A stretch of DNA of 64,000 nucleotides from Campylorhamphus procurvoides (Eukaryota > Chordata > Aves > Passeriformes > Dendrocolaptidae), in assembly GCA_013396655.1 (NCBI GenBank), contig WBMV01000451.1:283381-347380 (forward strand). The letters are read 5' to 3'. The first letter of the stretch is position 1, and the number at the start of each line of letters is the position of its first letter. This document shows, piece by piece, positions 1 through 11,448 of the stretch. The notes below the pieces were generated by a model, which was not told the DNA's origin, searched no databases, and saw nothing but the letters and a program-made list of their open reading frames with translations. The position numbers and the translations under genes were made by a program.

Positions 1-614
1 AACAGGTCAGACAGAAAATAACTGCTACAGTCTTTGCTGAAAGAGGAACAGAGGAATTATAATTTGAATCTCTACGTTATCACCAGTTTTCATGAAAATT
101 ATAGGAACTCTTTATCTCTGAGAATTCTACCTTGTATTTCTTTTAAAACTAGCAATGGATTAACAAGTCAAGACTCTTGGACACCTGCCTAACAAACAGG
201 CAGACTTCACATCCAGTTAAAACTTGTTTCTCACAGAAACTAATGGAACACAATAGCCCCATATCTCCCTACATGCACAGCACTTGCAGCCTTTGCAACA
301 TCTTTTAGACACTTAGTAGATTTCATACATGCACCTTTCAATTTTCTTACCATAAATGAACAAGTCAACTATTAGTATTTTCACTGAACAAATCAGTAGC
401 TACCGAAAATCTGTTTCCCGAGGTTAAGATGGCAGCCTTGCATGTGAAGTACAGACTGTGGTCAAATTGTAAAGAACTAACAACTTCATACTCTTAGTTT
501 AAGAGAAAAACATTTGTTTTCAGGTGCTAATGGCTTAGAGATCACTGTTCTAGTCCATTTAGAGCCACACAGCCAAAATACCTTGTGCATACAACTGGCC
601 TGGAAGTTAGCGTT

Positions 615-1736
615 TGTATTGGGTTTCTCTGTCCAGTTTTTGGTAGGGGGGGAGTTACAGGAGTGGCTTCTGTGAGAAGCTGCCAGAAGCTTCCCGTGTG
701 TTTGGTGGAGCCAATGTCAGTTGGCTCCAGGACAGGCTTCTTGTCACTGGCCAAGGCTGAGCCAATTAGGAATGATAGTTATGCCTCTGTGATAACATAT
801 TTAAGAACAGAAAGTTATTGCACAGATGGAAATTGCAGCAAGGGAAGAACAGAGCAAGAATATGTGAACAGCAATGCAGACACCAAGGTTGGTGCAGAAG
901 GAGGGACAGCAGGTGCTCCAGACACTGGAGCTGAGGTTCCCCTGCAACTTGTGGTGCAAACCATGGTGAGGCAGCTGTGCCCCTCCAGCCCAGGGAGGAC
1001 CACAGAGGTGCAGAGATCCACTTGCAGCCCATTCAGAAGCCCATGCTGGAGCAGGGGGATGCCCAAAGGAGGCTATGACCCTATGAGAGGCCCACGCCGG
1101 CGCAGAGTCCTGGCAGGGACCTGCAACCCACAGAGAGAGAGGAGCTCACACTGGAGCAGGTTTTCCCTGGTAGGACTTGTAACCTGTGGGGGACCCACAC
1201 TGAAGCAGCTAGTTCCTGAACGACTGCACCCCATGGAAAAGTGGGAGATTTATACATATATATATATATATATAACAGTAGATTTGTGAAGAACTGTTGC
1301 ATGTGGGATGGACTCACACCAGAGAGGTTTGTGCAGGACTGTGTCCTGTGGGAGGGACCCCACAGGAAGCAGGGGAAGGACTCCTCTCCTTGACAGCAGT
1401 GAAAGCAACAACTGACCGTAACCCCCATTCGTGGTCTCCCTGCACTGCTGGGGGGGGAGGAGGCAGACCTTGGAAGGAAGGAGAAGTGGGGGCAAGGTGT
1501 TTTTAAGATTATTTTACTTCTCACTCTTTTGCTCTGATCCTGTCAGTAATAAATTAATATCCCCACTTTGAGTCGGTTTTGCCCATGATGGTGATCAGTA
1601 AGAGACCTCTCCCAGCTCTTATCTCAACACACTAATTCTTTGGTTTTTTTCTCTCCTCTATACAGTTGCAGAGGGGAGGGAAAGAGCAGCCTTAGTCGGT
1701 AAGTACCTGGCGTTCAGCCAAGGTCAACCCACTACA
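615..1736 (+). mobile_element. Solo LTR of an avian endogenous retrovirus-type element in TWF1 intron 4
   Basis: The element starts TG and ends CA, and is flanked by near-matching 5-bp sites (gcgtt at 610-614, gtgtt at 1737-1741) consistent with a target-site duplication carrying one substitution. Inside it are a TATA-like catatttaag near 795 and an AATAAA at 1548-1553 on the same strand. In the middle (about 900-1370) are diverged repeats of a GC-rich phrase of roughly 50-60 bp (variants of ctgcaccccatgga and gacccacactg). I recognise the overall sequence as a dispersed bird element but cannot assign a family name safely. No internal retroviral genes are present, so it is best read as a solo LTR. 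A long plus-strand open frame spanning it (585-1289) looks incidental. Confidence 0.7.
1251..1274. repeat. (TA)n microsatellite inside the LTR
   Basis: An almost perfect run of about 12 TA units interrupts the GC-rich LTR at a place where the flanking LTR repeats continue on both sides. It probably expanded after insertion. Confidence 0.9.
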
Positions 1737-2040
1737 GTGTTACAGCTTTTAGAGGACTCGCATGAATGCAGTGAGATTAAGAGATGTGCCTATTATTCTC
1801 AGATTATTTAGTTTTCATAACTATTTCTAGCAAGGACTTCTTAGCTTGAGGATATTAACAATACTTAGTAACTTGATCAAATGAGACTGAATACACTTTA
1901 ACACCGACACATTATTCATAGTTTTTAAGGCTTTTTTCCTCAATCAAAAAAGCAGAAACATGACAAATTCATACCAGGAACATCAGCTACTAGATTTAGT
2001 ATCTAAAGTCAATGTCCTGACTTTAAAAGGAAAAACATAC

Positions 2041-2136
2041 CTGTACTGTTCCAAATACTTCATCCTTAATATGACCACCTCCAAATTCTTTCTTAAGTGT
2101 TGCTCGGGTTGCTGCATATAACATTTTTTGACGAAC
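2041..2136 (-). CDS. TWF1: TWF1 coding exon 4 (twinfilin-1, residues 95-126)
   Basis: This 96-nt exon encodes 32 residues starting [16 protein letters not shown] and ending [11 protein letters not shown]. It continues exon 3 in phase 0 and matches vertebrate twinfilin-1 closely, by recall of the family. The sequence shows an acceptor ending ctag before GTT CGT and a donor GTACAG|gtatgt. It lies in the C-terminal part of the first ADF-homology domain, which binds ADP-actin monomers; the basic and hydrophobic stretch around [12 protein letters not shown] corresponds to the long actin-binding helix of ADF-H folds. Exon 5 was not found to the left and presumably lies outside the window, so the gene is cut by the window edge rather than broken. 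Longer open frames over the same stretch on this strand are out of frame with the exon. Confidence 0.93.
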
Positions 2137-2876
2137 CTAGCATATAATAAAACAGTAGGTTTTTTTGGTTGGGTTTTTTTCCCTTCGGTGCACACAGAGA
2201 AACTAACATGTTAGTGTACCAAGTCCATTAATTAGTATCTTTCTTGACTGCTATTTAAGTGTTGAAACTGCACTAACTTACTAATTGCTACTGAAAGCAG
2301 TAAGAATATTAAAATAGTTTTACTTTCTATCTTACCTTATCTCACATTCCTAGAACCTGTACACAGTATCCTAGTTTCTCCTGAAAATCCTAAGCTCTAA
2401 CCCAAGTTCCCTCCCATGCTCTCAAACTATTGACTAAGAAGCAGTGTATTTCTGTGGCATGCCACAGATCCACGAGTGCCAGTTGGCCAGCCAGCAAGCC
2501 AAGCAGAGTAAACAACTTGTGCTCACACTATAATCCTTCCTTCTACAATAACACCCACTAAGATTTCTGTCCTATACCCTTCCATGAATTTTTATGAAAT
2601 ACTGACAGTAAGACAGTCAAACAGGGCCAAAAAATGGTATTGCATCCTCCAGTCAGGCTGAAAATACACTGGACCAGCTGCGCTCCACCTAGACCTACTT
2701 ATTTGCTCTTCAAGGAGCTTAAAGAAACATTTTCCCAGTTTTCTGGTGGGAATGTAGGTGAAAGATTGGGGAATGCTTCATTCCTCAAATCACTTTCCTT
2801 CATATCTAGAATTCAGATCAAATGGCACTGTTGAAAAACCATCAATAACAGGAAGCCTCTGATGACTGTTACTTAC
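2137..2876. other. TWF1 intron 3, no other feature seen
   Basis: Single-copy AT-rich intron sequence between TWF1 exons 4 and 3. No recognisable repeat or gene. Confidence 0.6.
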
Positions 2877-3055
2877 AGGAGAGTGATCAGGTGACCATGC
2901 AATGAAGATCCATTCATATCCTTGAGCATTCTGAGAATCTAATCTGTATAATATATAACATGGTTGCTTGTCTTCAAGAAGGGGAAGGACAAAGCAATCA
3001 TAATCCTTTTCCCATGTTCCAACTGGCCGCCTAGAGGATCCCACAACAAGCTGCT
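2877..3055 (-). CDS. TWF1: TWF1 coding exon 3 (twinfilin-1, rest of residue 35 to residue 94)
   Basis: This 179-nt exon completes a split Glu codon (G|AG) and then encodes 59 residues, with the landmark segments [20 protein letters not shown] and [15 protein letters not shown]. These are hallmark stretches of the first ADF-homology domain of twinfilin, covering its central beta-strands and actin-contact surface. The acceptor (tatag) and donor (CCT|gtaagt) are both visible. The reading frame joins exon 2 and exon 4 without any indel. Twinfilin-1 is a cytoplasmic protein that sequesters ADP-actin monomers and caps barbed ends together with capping protein. There is no sign of degradation, so this is a live gene fragment within the window. 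Confidence 0.95.
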
Positions 3056-5583
3056 CTATAATCAATAACCAAAACCACAGGTTAGCAACAATACAGTCAA
3101 CATTGTTTTTCAAAATTAGCCATTACAATAAGCAGTTAGTTGGCCACTTAATCTTTCACCACTCTGTCCACAGGAATAGAAGTCAAGCATAGCCAGTGTG
3201 AAAGCCAAATTAATTCCTACAAAAGCTGGGTATGTTCAAAACCTAACTTACTTTAACCCAAATACAAATAGTCAAGAAGTAATGTGCTGGTTGCTGTCAA
3301 TTTCTTTGATCTGAAATTATACTACTGATGTTAGTTTTTTATCATAACATACACAGAAGGGAAATAAAAATTGTCTTCTGCCAGTTATTTTTAAATTGGA
3401 ATACTTCAGTAGAAATTAAAATAATCTTTAAAATTTTCAAATTATAATTATTGATGCTCCTGCTATAAAATATTAGTGTTTGTACTCATTGTAAGGAGTC
3501 AATAACTAGTTACACAGCAGAAAGAGTTTGGAATGAACATGCTTGCATTAATCACTTTAACTTAACTATGCAAGTAGATAAACCTCTTTCTAATACGGCT
3601 TCATAACTAGGGTCTTTAAATGACTGAAGTTGTTTATTATGTATAATTGGCTTAAGTCTATATAAAATACTTCAAATGGTATTTAACTATGTGAACAGCT
3701 GTAGCAGTAAGATTTTTTTCTTATTTATACATCATATCTCAGCTTCCAAAGGAAAGTATTAGTATGCTGTCTTCCAAAATATTTATCAGCTTCCTGATAA
3801 ATACTAGCCTCCACAATTGAAATATCTTTTTTAAATGGGATCCTACAACAGTTTGAGGACCACAATAGTAGTCAGTATATTATCTTTTAGATGAGAGTGT
3901 AGGATTTAACTTCTAAAACTTCAGACAGAAGTGAAACAGTATAGAAATGCTGCTACATCAAAACTTCACGCAAGGCACCCCACGGCAGTAAGTCGTGGAA
4001 CACAAACAGCTCAGGGCAAGGCTGTTTGGCCCATCCCTGAATTAGATGCAAAGTACCTGCAGTTGTACACCTAAACCAGAGCATTCAGAATGTACTTGCC
4101 AATTCTGAACTCCAGGTGGGTTTATATCACTCAGATTTTAGATACAGAGGAACTCTACTGCCTAGCAGAAAACCTCTTCCCTTACTAACTCAGATTAGCA
4201 GAACTCTATTGGCCTATTATCTGTTGACTAAGGACTATTATCTGTTGCTGAAAGCTCCTGCAGACAGACAAGGTAAATGTCCTTCCAGTATTCTGTAAAA
4301 CTCTGCGAGTTTTACAGGTTTCTTTTTGAACTGCAGAAAATAGTATCAAAACCTTGATTCTACTTCTACATAAAGATGAAATGCATATATACATAAATAT
4401 ATATACACACATATGCATACACACAAAAATGAAAAAACAGGGAATGAAAACATAGGAAAAGTTTTCCATTTGTATCTTATTTCTAGGCTTCATTTCACAT
4501 TATGAAGTAGCATATACACAAAACATATTATATTACCTTGTTTAATGGGGAAAAAAATTCAATGGTATTTCAGCATTTACTTCCTTATGCTACTGAGACT
4601 TTACAGAGTCCTGCCTATAATACTATTGCCACTTCCTTAAGGAAAGCTGTATTAAAATGTCAGAATACTTCCTAAGGAAAGCAAACACAAAAAAGGTAAC
4701 AGTAGGTTATTTACCTAACAATAAAAGTATCTGCATGTATGTACATACACGTAACTTTCTTCAGCTAACAAGTATTTCAGTGTACTGTAAATGAATAAAG
4801 TCTAGAAGAAAAAACTTCAAAATGGACAACTGACATACTCGAAAAGACAGATTAAACCATAAAATGTCTTATACAACCAATCTGCATCGTTATTAAAGAA
4901 GAAAAAAGTAATCACATATTCTATTTCTCAGTGTTTGCAGTCTTGATTCCTTGACAAGAAGTTCAAAGATCAAACTCAAGTTCTGACAGAAATTATGTCA
5001 TTTTCTATTTATACATATATGTGAGATTTAAGGAACAGTTTTAACTTTGAAAATTTATGTAAAGTTACAGATTTTTAAAGATATTTTTTATGTAGTCAGA
5101 TTACTACTTAAACATCTGCCGTAATAGGATTTTTTGTATGCAGCTGATCTGAGTATAAAAGACAGATAAAATTCATAGTTCATCTAAGGTGACTCGCTGT
5201 TGTGTAAGACTAGCTTTCTGTCTCATGAAAGTAACCAGAGTGCCAAAACACCACACAAGTGTGGAAATTTTCTTTCTCTTTACTCTTTCTTTACTAAGAG
5301 ATAAGTGTAAGCTCGCTTATATTATCCATATGAAATACACAGCCGTTCCTGGTAAAATATGAACTGACATTTGGGAGAAAAATTCAAATACAAAAATACA
5401 GTAGCCTTGTAGTGAAAAGCTTAGCATTACCAAAAGTTAAATTTTACCTTCTGCACAGGAAAGACTTTAATAACATTAAGCTTGGCAGTTTTATTTTTTA
5501 AACAATTGTACATGTAGGTCATTAAAATAAATAGGAAAATATCTAAAAGAATCAGGGGAAAAAAAGATTCAAATTTGACTAAC
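3056..5583. other. TWF1 intron 2, AT-rich, no other gene seen
   Basis: AT-rich intron sequence. The only notable structure is a short AT/CA-rich simple-sequence patch around 4384-4425. I found no recognisable transposon or RNA gene. Confidence 0.55.
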
Positions 5584-5661
5584 CATTGTCAATTACTATT
5601 TTTAAAAGTCTGTATTGTCCATTTCTGGCTCCAACAAAGATGTCTTTAACACTTCCACTAG
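5584..5661 (-). CDS. TWF1: TWF1 coding exon 2 (twinfilin-1, residues 9-34 plus first base of codon 35)
   Basis: This 78-nt exon encodes, after completing an Ala codon split with exon 1, SGSVKDIFVGARNGQYRLLK followed by IVIDN, and ends one base into the next codon. It is the N-terminal strand and helix region of the first ADF-homology domain. The acceptor is ttttcag|CT and the donor is AATG|gttagt. The human protein as I remember it reads ASEDVKEIF at the start of this exon, so the bird differs at a few surface residues (ASGSVKDIF). The intron phases (1 and 1) fit exons 1 and 3 exactly. Confidence 0.94.
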
Positions 5662-8600
5662 CTGAAAAAGAGAAAATAAAAGTAATCAAATTAACACATT
5701 TCACTTCCCTAGGACAAAAAACATTCATGAGAGTAGGAACAACACTGGAAAAATGTACAACTGGCCCTTTGCAACAAACTTGGACTAAAAAAGGAACACA
5801 GGACTGATGCTCCCCCTTTGCTGCATGCTGCTCCAGCCACCAGCATTCCACAGAAAGACGAAAGGCAACATTACAAAACAGACCTGCTTTCTAGCATGCC
5901 ATATGATTTTCAACATTGTGAAAATTAAAGGTGACATCATATCATCAATCTCAGGTTTCAGAGTTAACACAGCAACACAATAAAAATATGACGCATCTCA
6001 AATTACAATAGCTTCACAAAGTCTGCAGGCTTAGTACAAACTTTCAGACAGAAACGTTACATCTGCCAGGAAAATGTTAGAGCTTGTCTGGCAAAAGTGA
6101 CGGTCTTTCCTGAGGACAACCTCTCTGAAGAGTACCAGTGAAAGCTGCCACTCATTGCTCCTCTTTCACAGCACCTTATTTCCATCTGTGCTTGATGACA
6201 TTGTTCAAGTCCTGACCTATTGCAACTGGATAGCTTTATAATGAATTTATGAAGAAGTAAGTAAAATATTTTTAAATGTCTGTAAATCACATCAACACTA
6301 CACCATAAACATAAGAGACTCACTTCCCTAAGCAAACTGAAGAACTCTGCTCGAGTTGTGTGAAGACTATTCTTACCTAAACTGCTCCGCTAAATACTCC
6401 AAGTGCAAACCAGTTTAATTATACCATAGACAGCGTGCTGTACAGGATTTATTGAAGAATATTTATTGCAAGCTGGTCTTTTGAGTAATTCCACAGCACA
6501 GAGCATAGTACCAGCAAAACAAATATCAAACCAGGAAACAAATAAAATGGATTATTTATTATCAGGTTGAGGCCAACTGAACAGATGGTATCCAGCAACA
6601 CTACTGCCCATACTCGAAACATTTTACACTTACGTCCATCCAAATGATGCCAGGCCTGTTCTGAGAGTCCAAAATGGCATGGGAGGGAAAAATTATGTTA
6701 AACAAACTGAACCACATTGGGTTACCAGTTCAACCACAGTTTCATCCCAGTTAGTATTTTCCCACTAACCACTGCAGACCCTCCCAGTAATTTGCTGCAA
6801 GGTTTTCTAATTGTCTCTTCTGGTCCTCACTGTTCCATTAAGCAAGGAAACACTGCACCACGTTCTAGACCTTTTGGTTCCCCCAGGACTTCTTTTGCCC
6901 TCTCCTTACCTATTATCTTTGTTTCTTATTTTCTCATTTCAAGTCTGTACATCAAAACAAGACCAAAATACAGCAGTCCCTAGACCAATTTCAGAATTGT
7001 GACAGCACTTCAAAAAAACATTTTGAGACACCTGTGAAACCATCCCACTACCAATTTATCTATGGGGTTTTCCTCACAAAGGTTTTTAAATTCACAATAG
7101 CATGTTTTCTACTTAAACTTGTTGCATAGTGAAGGCCTACAGAATAAAATTTTGGGTTTATTTCACAAATATTTTAGAAGGAATATTATCTTTAAATTAT
7201 TTAGAATATTTTGAACATGTTCTGTTGTATTTTCCCCTAGTTTAATGCATTCTGCGACATCCTACACTATTTATCTGTGCTGGCCTGTTTGAAAGTCCAG
7301 TCCTTTCAGCAATGCCTGGTACACATCACAATGTCCATGACTTCATTTCTGTTTCCAGAAAAGAGCAGCCCATGCTGCCAAATCTTGTAATTGTTTATGA
7401 GTGACAGTAGCCTGTTTGTAACTAAAGCCAGCAATGGCACAAGTAGAGTTATTTCTCTTCCAAATTGCAGAAGCTGATGTTTTGCTGCAAACAGGACTCC
7501 TGATTAGCGCAAGGACGGATCCATGCAGGAAAGCTGCCCAGTTCTCTACAACTCTCCTCAGAGGACAAATGATTGTCAAAGGAGAGCAGCAGAAGAGGCT
7601 TAGCCCTCTTTTTGCTTATGATAAGCCACAGAATATTCTTCTGCTCCTCCCTCCAGCACTGCCAGGAGAACAAGGGAATGAAGAGACACTAACCCTTTTC
7701 TCCAGACTGGAAAAAAAAAGCTGTTCCAGATGCACATTCAGCCTGAGAAGGGCTGAAGAATTCAAGAAGACGCAAAAAAGACCAAAGACTGGCATGCCAA
7801 GGAAGGAAAAGAAGAGAAGCAAAAGGGTGCAGACTACATGCGGCCAATGGACAAAAAAGGGCATAGAAGAGCAGCTAAGAGCTGTCCTGGCTGGGACAAA
7901 AGTCACCTTCAACAATAAATATGGGAGAGCAGACAAAGTACATGGTACTAGTCTTTGAACACCCAGATTGCAGAAATCGAGACAGTAAAACCCGACCCCT
8001 CCATAATCCTGCAGTGTAATCCCTTCTTAGCAATTCTGTGATCCGGGGGGGCCACACTAATACTGTGAAACAATACACTGTCTTCTAATTGCTCCTCGCT
8101 TACTCCAGGGCCTGAAAACACGGGGAGAAAACGTTCCCACGCACTCTTCCCCTTTGTGGCCTCCAGTGATGGGCTTCGTAGTGGACTCTCCTGCTGCGGG
8201 GTTCCTGCTTCTCCTCGGGGCTCCCGACGGGAGCCGGCAGCGACCCCCGGCATTCCCGTCCTGTCCAAGCCATCCCAAACCCGCGGCGGCGGCCCCGACC
8301 AGAGGGCGGTCCCGGCCCGGCGCTCACCTGGCCAGGGCAAGTTACCTGAGCCCGGGGTGCCCCCAGCATTCAGGGGGTCCGCAGGGCACACTTTGCTCGG
8401 GCCGGCTCCCTGCCGCTCCGGGGCGGGCTGGGGCACTTCACGGTGCCGACAAACCCCGCGGGCTCCGCCTGACTGGGGACACAGCCCCGCTCCGACCCCG
8501 AGGAGCGGCGCTCGCCGGGGCCGAACCCCGCAGCACTTGGCCCCGCTCGCTCACCCCCCTTGCCCCGCCACCCCGCGGCGCAGAGGACGGGCTTCTCCGG

Positions 8601-8776
8601 CAGCAGACAAAGGGCGCAACAGTGGGAAAACTGCACCGGGAAAGGCCCGGCAGCGCCCGCGACAGCGCCGTCCCCCCGCGGGGAAGGCGCTCCGCCCGCC
8701 TCCCGCCCGGCGCCAGGGGACACGAGACGCGGAGCCCGCCTGGCACGAGGGGCGGTGGGCACAGCGGAGCGGGTAC
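5662..8776. other. TWF1 intron 1
   Basis: A 3.1-kb intron. It is AT-rich until about 8100, where it enters the CpG island. A 174-codon plus-strand open frame at 7434-7958 has no recognisable domain and is not supported as a gene. Confidence 0.55.
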
Positions 8777-9170
8777 CTTGGATGCCGGTCTGGTGGGACA
8801 TGTTGCACCGCCGCGCCCGAGACGCCGCCGACACCGCCNCGGGGCACCGTGGGGGCTCTGCCCGGCCCGGCCCGGGGCATCGTGCGGGACCGGCCCTGCC
8901 CTGCCCGGCCCAGCCCGGGACACTGTGCGGGCTGCCGGCCCTGCCCCGCCTCGGGGACACCGCACTGCTGGCTCTGCCCCGGAGGCACCTTTGCCGCTGC
9001 CCCGGCGGCTCCTCTCGGTGCCTCAGAACGGGGCGAGGCGCAGCCTTCCCCTCTCCCGCTCCCTTTCTTCCCCTCCTTTCTGTCGCCCTCTTCATCTGCC
9101 GTGCCGGAGCCGACGCAGCGCCTGCGGTCACGCTGCCAGGCAGGAGGGGGACATGTCCCACTCCCCGCCC
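8150..9170 (-). promoter_or_regulatory. TWF1: CpG island promoter and 5' UTR region of TWF1
   Basis: Base composition changes abruptly here from AT-rich to strongly GC-rich with dense CpG, and the island contains the TWF1 start codon. Upstream of the ATG (8802 to about 9170) the sequence is C/G-rich with no clear TATA box, as is usual for a broadly expressed CpG-island gene. The exact transcription start cannot be read from the sequence. A single N at 8839 marks an unresolved base or a collapsed gap in the 5' UTR. Confidence 0.8.
8777..8801 (-). CDS. TWF1: TWF1 coding exon 1 with start codon (twinfilin-1, residues 1-8)
   Basis: The exon encodes MSHQTGIQ and one further base, then a donor of the form CAAG|gtaccc. 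The eight residues are the known N-terminus of twinfilin-1, and the split codon rejoins exon 2 in frame. The start codon at 8801-8799 lies inside a CpG island. The base just 38 bp upstream (8839) is an unresolved N, so part of the 5' UTR may be missing. Intron 1, which follows to the left, is 3.1 kb. Several long GC-rich open frames overlap this exon on both strands; they are by-products of the island's composition. Confidence 0.93.
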
Positions 9171-10755
9171 GGGTTGCTTGTTGGCCGAAGTACTTGAAAA
9201 CTAACTGAGGTGGATTTAGTTAATTTGTAGGAGTTTGTAGTGGAGATCTCTCACGCTTGCTTGGGGCAGCAGGGAAGGAGCCATCAGGTGTGACAGCAGG
9301 CTGCCAGCGTGTACTGTAAATTTTGCATTAAACTATCCTTGACAGAGCCCACAAGTCAGGCCACAGAGCCCAGCCCTACGGCTCGCTCAGCTCAAGCCCT
9401 TGCCCCTGACAAGGCAGTCTTTCTCTGTTAATTTTGCAGTATTTGGTACATGGTGGCACTGCATCAGCAGAAACAGTGACGATTTCTTCTCTCAGGGTGG
9501 ATCTGACGGCTGAGCCGCTCATCTGCCTCGGCAGGGCACGGATCCAGACAGAAAAAGGGTGCATCTGCTTCTCAGTGCCTTATCCACAGAGCTAAAGGCT
9601 TTTAAGCCTTTTCAACCTGCGTTGATCCAGTTTCCCCTCAGATTTTTCTTTTATAGTTTCCCATGAAGCAGAGTCCTGCATCATGAATTTAAACATGCTC
9701 TGAAGGTAGGTTTGCTTTTGCTAACTCTTTCACAGGCACAGGTTGAGAAGCACCATGCTCTTAACAAAAAGATGGGTACTGTGTATGCTCTAAAAATCAC
9801 TTCAGTGTCACGTATCAGGATTTTTAATCTGTGGTGTGGTCCGGATTAGATTCCACAGGAGAGATGTGCATGCTGTAGTCACTTCATGCTAGTAATTCCT
9901 TCAGATTCATAGGAGTTAGCAGGTTTAGGGGGTGCTATTCAATCCGAGAACACGTGAAGTTCTATAACAGGGCATACCAAATATCCAGCCCAATGGACCA
10001 GACAAGAAATGAAGAGTAAGGCAAATGCATGGTAATCCGTCCCTTGTTCACCTTCTCAGCCTCCACAATGCTGCAACTCAGGAATTTCTGAAGTCAGCTG
10101 TGTTGATAAATGTGAATGCCTGCACTTTGTCATCTCCCCTTCTTAAAGAACATGAGGGATTTAGTGTCCTATTTGGGAAATGTGAAATAGCACTCTAACC
10201 GGTATGCAAACTGTGTGGTGTAATGCCAGTCCAGCACATACAAAGTCACTGTGAAGACACGTCATCAGCTAATGAGCTGGGACTAAGAGCAGTTGGGGAA
10301 AAAGAGAAGCTGCACTTTATTTTTCTTCTAGCCTTTAAAGGATCTGAAAGAAACAGGGAAAAGACTTCATGTGAAACCAAGAAATGAGAAACAGGTGGTG
10401 CCTACCATCTCACAGATCAGCACTAGTTCCTCTATTGTAAACCTCCAGTAGTACAGGGATTATAAAAAAAGAAAGCTACTCTTGGAGTAGCTTTTCGAGA
10501 GGAAAGGAATACTAGAGATCCAACCAGAGAGGCAAACAAAGATGAAGTTCTATCACAATTACTTTAAATCACTTGAGCCTACTCCTGCCGCAGATTCTGA
10601 GTTTTTGGTGTTAATGCTTGTTAAGAATGTAGTTGCCTGAAAAGTTACAAGGGAAAAAGAAGTTTTCCGTGATAGAGAGATGTCCTGAAAAGACAGATCA
10701 GTTCCCTGTTCAGTTAGTCATGTGTTCCCAGGAGCACTCCTGGATATTTGTACAG
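9171..10755. other. Intergenic DNA upstream of TWF1, nothing recognised
   Basis: Single-copy sequence of mixed composition after the CpG island. I see no gene, RNA or clear repeat until the CR1 fragment that follows. Confidence 0.5.
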
Positions 10756-11448
10756 GCTGGCGAATGAGATGCTGGAAAGCAGTGCTGCGGAAAGGGACCT
10801 GGGGGCCCTGGTCAATGGCAAGTTGAATAGGAGTCAGCAGTGCCCTGGCAGCCAGGAGGGCCAACCATGTCCTGGGAGGCATCAGGCAAAGCATCGCCAG
10901 CTGGGTGAGGGAGGGGATTGTTCTGCTCTGCTCTGCACTGGGGCAGCCTCACCTTCAGTATTGTGTGCAGTATTGGGCACCACAATATAAGAAAGATATT
11001 AACCTATTGGAGAATAAAGGAGGGCAATAAAGATGGTGAAAAGCCTTGAGGGGAAGTCGTATGAGCAGTGGCGGAGGTCACTTGGTCTGTTCAGCCTGGA
11101 GAAGAGGAGACTGAGGGGAGACCTCATTGCAAGTACAACTTCCCTGCAAGGGGAAGAGGAGGGGCAGGCACTGATCTCTTCTCTGTGGTGACCAGTGACC
11201 AAGGGTATGGCCTGAAGTTGTGTTAGGGGAGGTTTAGACTGGGTATCACCCAGAGGGTGGTTGGGAACTGGAACAGGCTCTTCAGGAAAGTGATAACAGG
11301 ACCAAGCCTAATAGAGTTCAAGAAGCATTTGAACAATATTCTCAGACACATGGTGTGATTGTTGGGGATGGTTCTGTGCAGGGCTAGGAGTTGGACTCGA
11401 TGATCCTTGTGGGTCCCTTCCAACTCAGCATATTCTGTGATTGTATTG
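10756..11448 (+). mobile_element. CR1 LINE fragment, 3' end, sense orientation
   Basis: Recognised from typical CR1 3' phrases in order: ggaaagggacctgggggccc, gggcagcctcaccttcagta, a GGAGAAGAGGAGACTGAGGG-like segment, the ttggactcgatgatccttgt tail and a terminal attctgtgattgt repeat. It is 5'-truncated, as is usual for CR1, and has many indels, so no reverse-transcriptase frame remains. Confidence 0.9.

Noticed and set aside
585..1289. 234-codon plus-strand open frame
   Set aside because: It spans the end of unique sequence, the LTR start and the TA microsatellite. There is no domain or retroviral protein similarity.
7434..7958. 174-codon plus-strand frame in TWF1 intron 1
   Set aside because: No recognisable domain, no splice or promoter evidence, and an overlapping minus-strand frame of similar quality. 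It could be a decayed repeat.
8154..9208. Open frames of up to 350 codons on both strands over the TWF1 CpG island
   Set aside because: Stop codons are rare in GC-rich DNA. The frames overlap each other, span the real exon 1 in conflicting frames, cross an N and show low-complexity Pro/Arg/Gly/Ala composition.
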